DNA from: Hesseltinella vesiculosa
Taxonomy: Eukaryota; Mucoromycota; Mucoromycetes; Mucorales; Cunninghamellaceae
Assembly: GCA_002104935.1 (NCBI GenBank)
Contig: MCGT01000008.1
Coordinates: forward strand, 1-64,000
Direction of reading: 5' to 3'
Length of the DNA: 64,000 bases
Shown: piece after piece, positions 45,845-56,162 of the stretch
Layout of the letters: each line of letters starts with the position of its first letter
How positions within the stretch are numbered: the first letter of the stretch is position 1
Notes under the pieces: generated by a model
The model's database searches: none
What the model saw: the letters and a program-made list of their open reading frames with translations, nothing else
What the model was told of the DNA's origin: nothing
Position numbers and translations under genes: made by a program

Positions 45845-46624
45845 ACACTGTACAGCGTTTCCATGAATAAGTGGCGGCTCTCCTGGAAGACAGGTGGCGG
45901 ACTTTGGATTTCCCTGGTGTCGCACAAGCCAAGACAAATTTGGCGCAACTTTTTTTTTTTTTTGTCGTAGATATTTTTTTTTCGTGTCGTCATAGACTTG
46001 TCGTGCGACAAACTGTTACTTAAATACAACTACATAGGGGTCCTATGGAAGCAGTCAATGATGCGGGGAGAAGAATTACTGATAAAGCCATGCAGATCCT
46101 TGATAGAAACATCATTACACGCCGCTTTGACGATGCGGCCGACCCGAACTGCTCAATCGGATCGAGCTCAGGGGAATAGGTTGGAAGATGCATGCATCGA
46201 TACCCACGATTCCTGATGAAAGTATCGATGGCCTTGGATTGATGACTTGGTGCATTGTCCATCACCAAATAGCAGCCCTCAAATTCTGGAGGTTGGTCCA
46301 TAGTTTCATGACCTCATTCAACAAGGCGATGTAGTGATGAGTGTTTGTGCCGATGCCAATGTGTTTGTAGGTAACTTGATCAAGTTTGCTTTTTTGTTCC
46401 CTGTAGGCGGACTTCTCATGCTGATTTGAACAACACCAGAAGCACAAGCACCAAGGATCGTAGAAAAAGGCAACTTTCTCAAAATGCGACATTATGCTTT
46501 TGGTCATCCTGTCAAAAAAAAAAAAAAGTTGCGCCAAATTTGTCTTGGCTTGTGCGACACTCGGAAATCCAAAGTCCGCAATTCGTCTTCCTTGAGAGCC
46601 GCCACTTATTCATGGAAACAGTGT
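45845..46624 (-). mobile_element. decayed IS630/Tc1-like DNA transposon with ~110-bp TIRs
   Basis: Inverted repeats at 45845-45963 and 46514-46624 start ACACTGT, continue TTTCCATGAATAAGTGGCGG, then GTGTCGCACAAGCCAAGAC, and end in matching T/A tracts. The interior is only ~550 bp and carries a broken transposase. No clear target-site duplication was seen beyond a TA on the right side. Confidence 0.8.
46020..46420 (-). pseudogene. IS630/Tc1-type DDE transposase fragment
   Basis: The C-terminal catalytic half of a DDE_3 superfamily transposase: CYLVMDNAPSHQSKAI (second catalytic Asp in the DNAPSH motif) and YSPELDPIEQF (third acidic residue, Glu, in PIEQF). It is broken by frameshifts after ALLNEVMK and again after EQF, where the expected Trp and lysine-rich continuation is found in another frame. 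The upstream catalytic Asp region is missing. It cannot encode an active transposase. Confidence 0.8.
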
Positions 46625-47010
46625 AAGCTTTGCCCATCCCCCGTCAGCTTGCAAACAATCATAGCGCCGACGCCGAGCTGCTAGACTGGATTTCAAAAAA
46701 AAACTCAGCTTAACATCCAATTGACTCCAGCCTTCCAAGCAACTAGCCATTTAAAGGAGATGATGCTGGCTAAAATATCAAGTCATTCTTGATACTGAGG
46801 TGCGGATGTAAGACTATAGTCTTAATGGAAATGCCCCACTAGCGGCCTGCCTTTAACCGCTGTGGAATGCCCACTAAAAACCGACATTGAAGAGATAGCG
46901 TTGTAATAAAAAAAAAGGCAATATGCCCACGTCATTTATTGATGTTTAAACATAGTTCTCACTGGAGATAGCTGCATGAATCTTGGCGCTGAGCGCGATG
47001 TGCTAATTAA
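46625..47010. repeat. 3' flank of cysteine-rich gene 1, duplicated at 55880-56160
   Basis: Shares several stretches, such as CGCCGACGCCGAG and GATGCTGGCTAAAATATC, with the sequence below cysteine-rich gene 4. The duplicated unit therefore includes downstream DNA. Confidence 0.6.
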
Positions 47011-47531
47011 TTAGCATGGTTGACTGGCAGGTGTGCAGTAACTGCTGCCAGTGCCAGGATTGCAACACTTGGCATTAATTCCGAGTCTTGAGCTACAAAT
47101 GGCATTGGTACTGCATGACTCACTATTATAGAAAGTGCAAACTCTTCCAAGTGTTGTGGCCAAGGGAGGACAGCAGGCTCCAGGGCCGGTTTTGGATGAT
47201 GGCATCTGTCCTTCGGCTACACAGTCTACTCCAGGCGTCCCTTGCCGACAAATGCCATCATAGCAAGATTCATACATGCCATCACAGTCAATGCTCCTTT
47301 GGCACGATTCGCCTGTACGTTCTAAATTATATAAAAAAAAAATGAGCGCGTGCAAGCACGTTTCAGAAGTGCCAAACACATACTTTTCAAGCCAGCTGAA
47401 TCCACATTTTCTGGCAGAGCTCCAACAGCAGCAACAATGGCCAAAGCACTGAGACAATAAGCAAACTACAAAACCCATTCCGTCAAGCCATCCATGTGCA
47501 AAAATTGTGGCTTGGCGCGTCTTACCTTCAT
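47011..47531 (-). CDS. secreted cysteine-rich protein 1, 132 aa
   Basis: First of four related genes. Exons 47526-47531 (only ATGAAG), 47384-47465 and 47011-47321. A signal peptide (MKFAYCLSALAIVAAVGA) is followed by a short propeptide ending in KKR, a probable kexin site. The mature domain then has about 14 Cys with the spacing C-x5-DC-x6-C-x3-C-x7-DC ... ACCPP ... C ... C ... C ... KCC ... C. Family motifs include DCVAEGQMPSS and CCPPLATTLG. The fold and function are unknown to me. The pattern suits a small extracellular disulfide-rich protein (effector, adhesion or antimicrobial type). A TATA box lies ~50 nt upstream. Confidence 0.75.
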
Positions 47532-47580
47532 TTTTCTTTCCTGTATGGCTTTTTACCATTTCTTTGCAACATTTGGTCAT

Positions 47581-47587
47581 ATTTATA
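47581..47587 (-). promoter_or_regulatory. TATA box of cysteine-rich gene 1
   Basis: TATAAAT on the minus strand, 50 nt upstream of the ATG. All four genes have an equivalent box at 49-52 nt. Confidence 0.5.
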
Positions 47588-47989
47588 TGACTTCGCAAAT
47601 TTTCTATAAAATAAATATTTTAATCCCTGCTCGCGGCAAAGAACACCGGCATTTTTTATTATTGAATTGAGAATTCAATTACGACATTTTAACTTTGAGA
47701 AGGCCGCCCTAGGGCATGCACATTCAGGTTGCGACAAGAGGCTTTCGCGAATGGGAAAGGGCAAAAAAAAAAAAAAAAAACTTTTGGCCTGCAGGAGTTT
47801 TGAGCATGGATCAAAATGAAAATTTTCTGGATGTCGCACTTTGTAAGTGAATGAACATCCAATGCAAAAAGTAAGTAATCGTTTGCGCCCTCCTCATTTA
47901 CAAGCAATTTCCGTGCGCCGGCGCCAATCAGCCAATCAAGCGTCCTAAAAAAAATTACCCAGTCAGTTTACGATCCAAATACTGATCTC

Positions 47990-48290
47990 ACTATGCGCGT
48001 TATGCTGTAACAAATTAGCAGCTGGTATCGACAAGTCTACAATAGCTGTTGCTAAAGCCAGGGTTGCAACACTTGCTATTCATTCCGATTCTGGCGCTAC
48101 AAGTGAATGACATCGTTGTCGCATGTCGCACCATCATTTTAATTGCAACTTTTCCAAGTGTTGTGGCCAAGGGAGGACATCAAAATTAGGCAGCAGTCAA
48201 TGTAAAGGTCAAAGTTCTCAAGCAAATAGCAGTCAGCTAAAAAAAAACCAGCTCTGCCCAGTTAGCAAACTCCCCAGCTTAAGTTAAATT
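47990..48290 (-). pseudogene. relic of a cysteine-rich gene (5' and 3' parts joined)
   Basis: The C-terminal coding part (TTAGCAGCTGGTATCG, CTGTTGCTAAAGCCAGGG, CCAAGTGTTGTGGCCAAGG) is joined directly to a remnant of the signal-peptide exon (CAATGTAAAGGTCAAAG). The middle of the gene is deleted and the reading frame is interrupted. Confidence 0.7.
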
Positions 48291-48552
48291 CCATACTTTT
48301 GCACTGGCTAGGCGGCTACCTGGAAGAAAAAATGTTTCCGACTTGTTTTGAGATTCTGCACCCCCACCTTAAATTTCATACTTTTGCACTGGCTAGACGG
48401 CAACCTCTCGGGAAGTCAGAAATGGAAACGCAAAGTGTACTAGCATGGTCCATTTGTTGGGGTAAGCAACTACATTCACGTTTGCCCCCGAAGAAGGGCT
48501 GAGACTCGACAAATAATTGAGATACTTCTTGGTTTTGCCTTCATGGTTTATT

Positions 48553-49015
48553 TTATTTTGAACTACGTAGCCCTAGGAGAGGCATCTCTATCATGTAATG
48601 CGCCAAAAGTAAAGAGTCACTTACCCAACTGGTCCAGAAACTTCGGTAAACACATCAATATGGTAATTTGCATCGCATAATTTTCTGAAAAGGTCAAATT
48701 CTTCTTCAGGTTAGCCACAGGAACATAAATGACCAAAAAGAGTGACACAATAAGTGCATTTTTAATTTGGCTCAGAAGAGGGGAAAAATCAGAAACTTTT
48801 TTTTGCCTCAATCTGCATTTGATTGTTGAGTTTAGTTCTGTGGCAAATTTTCCCAGTACAATCGACAGCTCTATTTCCGTTTCAGTGTTGAAAGGATTTG
48901 CATTCATGGTGTTGTTGACAAGCATGGCAAAGCTATGAAGTTCCTCGTTTGATGTGAATGTAGACTTATCGTCCGCGCCAATGCTCTCTTCCAATTGCTT
49001 CTCTTCTGTGTCCAT
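48553..49015 (-). CDS. unrecognised small protein, 136 aa
   Basis: Exons 48625-49015 and 48553-48572, joined by a GTAAGT ... CCTAG intron. The first half is polar and acidic (MDTEEKQLEESIGADDKST). The second half has one hydrophobic segment (NALIVSLFLVIYVPVA). The region around 48620-48720 is duplicated in decayed form at 55145-55262. There the better-conserved reading frame appears to be a different one (DLFRKL.DA.YH). The present frame may therefore be a shifted remnant of an older gene, and I rate it uncertain. Confidence 0.35.
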
Positions 49016-49052
49016 GTCAAAACCATGGCTGATACCGTCAGCATTGTCGTGG

Positions 49053-50072
49053 CTGATGGCGACAATTTTAACATTGTTGTTTAAAACCCAAAATTGATGT
49101 CAGATCGTATGAACCAGCTAGTCAACTACCTGCGCGCAGAAAAAAAACATGGCGACGGTATACAAAGGTTCAGAAGATTTCGAAAAAAAAATTAGAGGAG
49201 CAAATACTCTCCTAGAAAAAATCTTAAAGGAAAAATATTGTACAAAAAAAAAAACTGCTCTAGTTCACTTGGATTAAGCTTGGGAATATTATTTAAGGGA
49301 CAGAGTGCGCTCATCTCGAAAAAAAAACTTAGTCTCCAGGACATGCGTGAAAACCGTCAAAGTCTGAAAAAGCAATAGCGGGGACGGAAGCCAAGTCATC
49401 CCGGGTTCGAAAAAAAACCCATATTTAGACATAGCAAAAAAAGTGTAATGTTTAAGCAAATACTTGCCTTCAATGGGAATGAAAATAATTGTGAGCGATA
49501 TATTTTTCTTTATATGGGTGATGGATTTTTTGAAAATATACTTTCTATAAAAGTATAATTGCTACTTTTATAGAAAGTATATTTTCAAAAAATCCATCAC
49601 CCATATAAAGAAAAATATATCGCTCACAATTATTTTCATTCCCATTGAAGGCAAGTATTTGCTTAAACATTACACTTTTCTTGGTATGTCTAAATATGGG
49701 TTTTTTTTCGAACCAGGGAACGATGACTTGGTTTCCGCCCCCGCAATTGCTTTTTCAGACTTTGACGGTTTTCACGCGTGTCCTGGAGACCAATTTTTTT
49801 TTTTCGAGATGAGCGCACTCTGTCCTTAAAACAACATTCCCAAGCTTAATCCAAGTGAACTAGAACAGTTTTTTTTTTTTGTATATCATTTTTCCATTCA
49901 GATTTTTTCTGGGAGAGTACAGTATATTTTGCGCCATCAATTTTTTTTTCGAAACCTTCTGTACCTTTGTATACCATCGCCATGTTTTTTTTTCTGCGCG
50001 CGGGTAGTTCATAGATCTGACATCTTTTTTTGGGGGGGTTTAAACATTGATGTTAAAATTGTCACCGCAGCC
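49053..50072. repeat. large near-perfect palindrome (arms ~500 bp, 7-bp spacer)
   Basis: Left arm 49053-49555, right arm 49563-50072, centre TAATTGC (49556-49562). The innermost ~140 bp of each arm match with only a few mismatches (TACTTTTATAGAAAGTATAT ... GGCAAGTATTTGCTTAAAC). The outer parts match with scattered substitutions. No ORF of note lies in the arms. Confidence 0.9.
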
Positions 50073-50372
50073 AATTCTGCCTGCGGATATTTGCAGCGCT
50101 CATTTTTGATACGGCTAACATGGCCCCGAGCTCTGTTTTATTTGTTTTACCATAAAAACCACAAGAAATGAAAAAAGGGGCAAAAGAAAGCCACGACTCA
50201 AAAAAATTAGGAATTCGGAGATTTAATTATCCATTACAGAAAACTAAAAGTTACAAGTTTTTTTCACTATCGGCTGAGCGTAACCATGTTTACGCCCTGT
50301 GCAACGTCTCAGTGTAAGCAAAAATACAAGTTATAACTTTATCAAACTATAAGTTTAAATGATATTGACTGT

Positions 50373-50712
50373 AAATATGGGTTTTTTTCGAACCCGGGAA
50401 CGGAACAATGGAACAGAACGATGACTTGGTTTCCGTCCCCGCAATTGCTTTTTCAGACTTCGAGCAATTTTTTTTTTGGAGATGAGTGCACTCTGTCCTT
50501 AAACAACATTCCCAAGCTTATTCCAAGTGAACTAGAGCATTTTTTTAGTACATCAGTATTTGCACCTTTAATTATTTTTCAAAATATTCTGTACCTACCG
50601 TCGCCGTGTTTTTTTTCTGCGCGCAGGTTGTTGACTAGATGGAGGTTCATACGATCTGATATCCCATTTTTGGGTTTTAAACACCGATGTTAAAATTGTC
50701 ACCGTCAGCCTT
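50373..50712 (+). repeat. third copy of the palindrome arm, direct orientation
   Basis: Matches the outer ~340 bp of the right arm (from AAATATGGGTTTTTTTCGAA to GATGTTAAAATTGTCACCG). It lacks the inner ~140 bp, so it is a single arm without a hairpin centre. Confidence 0.8.
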
Positions 50713-50861
50713 TTTTTCAAAATGGAGAAAAGTTGAGCAAAAAAAATCAGCTGCAATGTTGAGAGTTGCCATCATTCTTTATTTAATATCCAAACCAATA
50801 TTTACTAGAACGACGCATTCAATTGCGACAATAAATAAAATAGCTGCTGATGGCCATTTTT

Positions 50862-51608
50862 TTAGTCGCATTTGCCATTTACCCCAATGCAGTGGCTCTT
50901 GTCAGTGCCAGCATTACAGCACTTGCCAAGGCTTCCCATTCTCTCGGTACAAATGGCATCGTTATTGCACCTGGTCCCATCGTAAAACGTACATTTTTTG
51001 CCCAACCGTGTAACCAAAGGAGGGCAGCAGGAACCTGACCCTGTTCTGGAGGATGGCATGTTACCTTCGGCAACGCAATCCCGTCCTGGTTGCTTCGGCT
51101 GGCAGATGCCTGCAATGCAGTAATCCCACGTACCAAAACAGTCGAGGATACTGCCGCACTTTGATCCAGTTTTGCCATAATCTATACCATAGTAGAGAAA
51201 AAATGAGTGCGTGAAGAAAATGGTGGTGTGACAGGCAAGGCCAAGCACTCACCAGGATCAGGCTCGGGTAGCTCAAATACTGGAGGCTCACAAGGTTTTC
51301 CAGCGATGGTTGGGAATCCATAACAGCATTTCTTGGGGCCACTATTGGGGTTAGGAACTTCGCCTTTGGCAACACATTCATGGCCAGGTCTTGGAGGTTG
51401 GCAATACCCCCCAACACAATCATAAGGGGTGTTCAAACAAGCAGCCATACCACCCAATGTATTCGCGACGCATGGAACATACCCACTTGCCAATTGGGCT
51501 CCGACAAGACCGACGACCAATGCACTCAAAAAATAAGCCAGCTATAAATCGGCTTCATCAGTCCATCCAGTCCTGTTACTCTGCTAATGTTAAGCTCCTT
51601 ACTTTCAT
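50862..51608 (-). CDS. secreted cysteine-rich protein 2, two modules, 204 aa
   Basis: Exons 51603-51608 (ATGAAA), 51253-51541 and 50862-51181. A signal peptide (MKLAYFLSALVVGLVGA) is followed by two tandem cysteine-rich modules. Module 1 (about 24-85) is diverged and short: CVANTLGG ... DCVGGYCQPPRPGHECVAKG ... KKCCYG. Module 2 (about 103-204) is close to the single-module paralogues: CGSILDCFGTWDYC, GICQPKQPGRDCVAEG, CCPPLVTRLGKKC. An intron separates the modules exactly where the other genes have their second intron, so module 1 replaced or extended the leader exon. There is no dibasic site before module 2. Confidence 0.75.
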
Positions 51609-51659
51609 TGTGATTTCTTCTTGTAGATTTGCCTTCCTAACCATTGCTTTCTCTTTGTA

Positions 51660-51666
51660 TTTTATA
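51660..51666 (-). promoter_or_regulatory. TATA box of cysteine-rich gene 2
   Basis: TATAAAA on the minus strand, 52 nt upstream of the ATG at 51608. Confidence 0.5.
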
Positions 51667-51699
51667 TTCTTTTCTCAGCGAAATAGGGGCAAATGCGCC

Positions 51700-52560
51700 T
51701 GTTTTATTTCAGAGTCAGCTGCATGTAAATCCTCCTTTCAACCCATCGGACAGCAAAGTTCCTTTAGTCGGTTAGCCTCTTCGCATAGGGGTTTTTTTTT
51801 TTACACAATTACATTCGAAGATTTTCATGGTGCTGAAAATTGCGCAACGCCTTTGCCATCCCTGGATGAAGCACCTTCTCCTCATTCAGAGGAAAACTAA
51901 AGCTTGACATGTGACAAATGATCTGCGACCACTGGAAAAAAAAATAGAGTACAGGGCCCCCACCTCAATACCAAATTTCAAGTGAATGAACCGCCTCCCA
52001 CTCGAGCGGCGTCTATGCTGGAAATATCAAATCGACTAGCCTAACTTTATTCACATGCCTGTGCTTGTTTCAGATCTCAATAATTGGAAAAGTGGTCTTC
52101 CATTTTTTAATTTCTCATTAAAGATGTAAAGAAGAATCCATCTCCACGGTGCAACAAGCAGCTGGCTGCGAGATTAGGGACCCTCATGAATATAAAAGCT
52201 GCTGCTGCTGCTAGAGCTAGCATTGGAGCACCTGCTGGGACATTCAGTTCTTTCGATACATATTCCAGCAGCCAAATGTAAAGGTCAAAGTAGCCAACTG
52301 AAACCCCCCCCAGCTCCGCCCAGCTACCACATGCTGTGCGCATGCTTTCATTTTTTGCATTTACTTTTTGTAGTCTTGTGTCACAGCACATGTATCCCAC
52401 AGAATACTGGCACTCCTTATTAGCCAAATTTCCAGAAGAAGATGATTTTCACAGAATGTTGCGGTTAGAAAAGTTATATGGGAAGAAAAGCAGCTAGTTT
52501 TAGCGGTGATTTTTGGTAAATAAGACTTGGAAAGGCAAATATAAACTAGGGTGGCTGAGA
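51700..52560. other. degraded duplicated flank with a leader-exon relic
   Basis: No intact gene. The stretch 51830-51960 is related to 53850-53945. At 52265-52330 there is a remnant of the leader exon and intron of a type-3 cysteine-rich gene (CAAATGTAAAGGTCAAAG ... GCTCCGCCCAGCT). Confidence 0.5.
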
Positions 52561-52789
52561 GAGAAATAAATCCATCCGCACTTGCATGGTAAGTTTAAAC
52601 TAGAAAGAAGAGAGTATTTCCGGCTGTTGATATTCTGTAGCACCACCTTCATTCACCTCGCTATGTCTTCGATTCCTGGCCAGTGCACCCAAGGCCGTCG
52701 GGTGTCACATTCTAATACCTCCTTCCACTATCTGAGAGAGTTGGCATTTTATACATATGCAATTCTCATCATTTTGTACTCGTATGCAA

Positions 52790-53545
52790 AATTTGAGGTG
52801 GATTTATTTAGGGCAATGGTTTTTGATCAGATCGGCTGGGGGATCCCCTGGCGAGAATGGCCGATATTGGAAATGCCAAAATGATATTGACCAAAAGTTG
52901 GCTGGGCGACCATCGCCGATGGGTCTGATTTTTTCAGCACCCTTATCATTCACGTATTTTCGCACTCCTACAAAATTGCAGATTGATCTATTCTCTCAGA
53001 AGTGCTGTGTAGCATTGATTTCTTTTTTTTTTCCAGAAAAAAAATTGGTGGCCAAATTCAGTCTCCGCGAAGAGCCTTCTAAACTTGGCCTGTGCACGCG
53101 AGACAACTAGCCAGCCCTGAAACTCTTCCTTCAGCTGTCTGTGAGACTGGCGAATTTAATCAAGGTCATCTCTCATCATTTTGTATTGGTGTGCCAAAAT
53201 TGGGGTCAATTTATTTAGAGCAATCTTGTGTTGTGATTTTTGTCCAGATCGCCTGGGGACCCCTGGCGAAAATGGCCGATTTTTCATTTTTTTTTAGCTG
53301 GAGAATCGGAAGTGCCAAACCGAACCTGATCACAAGTTAGCTGGGTGACCTTCACCAATCGGCCCGATTTTTTCAGCACATTGATTATTCGCTCATTTGC
53401 TCAAAGTTTCATGTCGATTGAATTCCTCAAAAGTGCTGTGAAACGATTGCTTTTTTTTTTTCAAAATGAAGAAAAAATTTGGATGGCTATTTTCATCCTC
53501 CGAAGTCAAGCCAAAAATCAGGTGCGATGGTGAGAGTTGCCATCC
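52790..53545 (+). repeat. two tandem degenerate ~410-bp repeats
   Basis: Units beginning near 52793 and 53205 share AATTTATTTAG, AGATCG, CCTGGCGA, AATGGCCGAT, TTAGCTGGG, CGATTTTTTCAGCAC and AAGTGCTGTG in the same order. A fainter related stretch is seen at 22460-22600. No coding potential was recognised. Confidence 0.6.
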
Positions 53546-53690
53546 TCCTTTTTTTAATCGCCAAGCCAACGCTAACTAGCATAATGCATACAACCGCGGC
53601 AATATATTAAAGGACTGCTTTTGGCCATTTATTTAATCGCATCTATCTTTTACACATCAACAGTGGCCCTTATTTTACATTGTAAGCCGC
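53545..53690 (-). pseudogene. 3'-end relic of a cysteine-rich gene
   Basis: Related to 50755-50905. It keeps the downstream flank (GAGAGTTGCCATC) and the final codons (a GCGATTAA counterpart of GCGACTAA) of gene 2, after which similarity stops. Confidence 0.55.
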
Positions 53691-54199
53691 GTAAGATCGA
53701 GCTCCTCTGCATCCCATCTACAGGACAGCAACGCAATTAAACGTGATTTCAAAAGAGCGAATATCACCTCTTCCGGTCGATTTGTCTCCTAGCATATGAA
53801 CTTCGTTATTGCTATGCTGAGTACTTCTTGAAGGTTGGAAGCAGCTGCACAAACGGCTCCTTTCGGCTTTTTTTGGACGCCTTGGATGATGCACTTTTAC
53901 TTCATTCAGAAGAAAAACAAAGGATGAAATTTGACAATGACTGAGAGACCCAATGCTTTACATGGGACTCTGGGGAAAGATGGCTCTATTTTCGAAAAAA
54001 AAAAGTGTGCAATGGATCAGTGCAAAACTTAAAGTGAATGCATGGTATCCATACTGAAATGATCAAACACATACACGCAAGAATCATACTCTATGCCTGC
54101 GATTATTTGAAAGGTCAATTGAGTGGGCAAAGTGAGCCACGTTTATTAAGTAAAGGTAGAGTCTGTCGGAGTGCCAGTCTCGATGCCAGAGGCAGCTAG

Positions 54200-54731
54200 C
54201 TACGAGCAGCCTTGGCCAACAGGTCTGCAGAAGCTGTTGCTAGAGCCTGCATTACAGCACTGGCTGTTCATTCCGGATCTTTCGGTGCAAATGGCATCGT
54301 TGTTGCAAGTCGTACCATCATAGAAAGTACACACTTTTCCAAGTGTTGTGGCCAAGGGAGGACAGCAGGATCCAGGGCCGACGTTTGACGTTGGCATTTG
54401 TCCTTCGGCAACGCAGTCTTTTCCGGCCTGCTTTGGCTGGCAAATCCCATCAATGCAGTAATCCCAAACACCAGTGCAGTCAAGGACACTGTTGCATGAT
54501 GCTCCAGTGTTGGCAGTGGGGCCTATAAGCGAGATTAAAATAAATATGACTGATATCATGCCACGAGCATTTTAGGTCAAGCATATACCTTCAAGATCAT
54601 CACCACCAAAACCATCATCCCATTGAGCAGCAGCCAATGTAAAGGTCAAAACGCTCAAACAAAGAGTAGCCAACTAAAAAAAAAAAAAAATCAGCTCCGC
54701 CCAGTTTGCAAACTCGTATGCTTACTTTCAT
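54200..54731 (-). CDS. secreted cysteine-rich protein 3, 137 aa
   Basis: Exons 54726-54731 (ATGAAA), 54589-54673 and 54200-54522. The signal peptide is MKLATLCLSVLTFTLAAAQ. A short acidic spacer (WDDGFGGDDLEG) has no dibasic site, unlike genes 1 and 4. The cysteine-rich domain follows: CNSVLDCTGVWDYCIDG, ICQPKQAGKDCVAEGQM, CCPPLATTLGKVC, CNNDAICTERSGMN, QCCNAGSSNSFC. Same phases as its paralogues. A TATA box lies 49 nt upstream. Confidence 0.75.
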
Positions 54732-54779
54732 TTTATTTTTTTTTACTTTCTCACTGAAAGGTCACGTTTCCAAGTGAGT

Positions 54780-54786
54780 ATTTATA
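54780..54786 (-). promoter_or_regulatory. TATA box of cysteine-rich gene 3
   Basis: TATAAAT on the minus strand, 49 nt upstream of the ATG at 54731. Confidence 0.5.
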
Positions 54787-54829
54787 TTTTTTGTTTATAC
54801 AAGTTTCCCAACAAGGAAATGCTCTTCGC

Positions 54830-55265
54830 AGAATGCTTTGTAGTTGGCAAAGATGAATTGGAAGAAAAATATTTCCGAATTTTGTAGATTCTGCATCCTT
54901 ACCTTAAATTATTTTTACTTCTTGACTAGTTTAACGGTGATCTTTCGGGAAAACAAGAAATGAAAAGGTAAATCTAAATAGGATGGCCCATATGTCGTGA
55001 GAGAAGCAAGTCCATATTTGCTCTCACCCGAAGTTGGGTTTATGCTCAAGAAAAGTTGAGGTACTTCTTGATATTGCCTCTTTATTTTATTTTGAGCTAG
55101 CCCTAGAAGAAGAACATCTCTATAATGCAAGGTGTGCCTAACATAAAGGGCAGCATGCCCAACCGACCCATGGAATTTCGGTCATTGCAATAAAATGGTA
55201 ATCTGCGTCGCTTAATTTTCGGAAAAGGTCGACATTCTTCTTCTTCAGGGCAGTCACATTACAGC
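54830..55265. repeat. duplicated flank, partner of 48290-48725
   Basis: Collinear with 48290-48725 at an offset of about 6.5 kb (GAAGTTGGGTTTATGCTC, GAGGTACTTCTTG, ATCTCTATAATGCAA, AATGGTAATCTGCGTCGC). It contains the decayed counterpart of the 48553-49015 ORF. Confidence 0.6.
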
Positions 55266-56162
55266 TGACGCCTTGGGAAAAAAAAAAAAAAAAAAAAAAA
55301 AACAACTAAGCAGAGCCAGACACAAAATGGCAATGATACAGTAGTTAAATAGTTATTACGGGCAGTTTACAAAAGCTCACCGGCGTGAGAAGTTGGTAAG
55401 TTCAAACAGAGGTTGGGGACCAATGCGGAGCGGAGTACCTGGGGTTAAAAGATCATGGATGCGCATGCTGGGGACATTTCTTTTTGACAATTATTTTGCG
55501 CCATAGCAATTGTGAATAAACCTGAATCGAAGGTCATTTTCCATCATCAGCTTTGGCACTGAATTCCCATATCTCCGGTCCAAGTTGCCTTTGTCAAAGC
55601 TGGCTTCATAGATCAGCGCCACGGCATTGAAAAGTGACTTTTTTCACCAGCATTGTTTCTCTCATCAACTGCTGGTTCCTTTGAGGCTGGTCGGGGGTGG
55701 TGGGAAATGCCCTGTTGTTTGACCAAAATCCTTGTTAGGGTCCACGGAAGAAATGAGCATAACCAAAAAAAAAACAAGTAATGCTTGTTCGACAGGTCGC
55801 AATTGGATCTATATGAAACCTTATATGAATATGGCTTCTTGTGAATGATTGCGTGTTATCGATGCTGAAAGCAGGAACTCACTGGGTCCCATTCCAACCT
55901 GTGAACAGATTCTAACACCGACGCTGAGTTGTCTGCTAAGAAATGGGTACGCATCGAGCCATTCAATAGAGGTGATGTTGGCTAAAATATCCAGTCTTTC
56001 TTACATGGTGATGCCGATCTAAGGGTAGTTCACAATTATAATGTCCACTTGCCATTCGAAATGACAATAAAAAAAAAGGGCAACAAAGGCTCTTTTTTAT
56101 TATACGCTGTACAAGCGCTGTCGGAGCACCAATATTGGCGCTGAGCGTGAGGTGCTAAAAAA
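55266..56162. other. spacer between cysteine-rich genes 3 and 4
   Basis: No supported gene. An A25 tract lies near 55277-55301. From 55880 on it matches the 3' flank of cysteine-rich gene 1 (46640-47010). Confidence 0.5.

Noticed and set aside
49690..49765. GGTTCGAA box-B-like sequence in the palindrome arms, suggesting a tRNA-derived SINE.
   Set aside because: No box A at the right distance and no tRNA fold; the motif flanks a poly-A run and can be chance.
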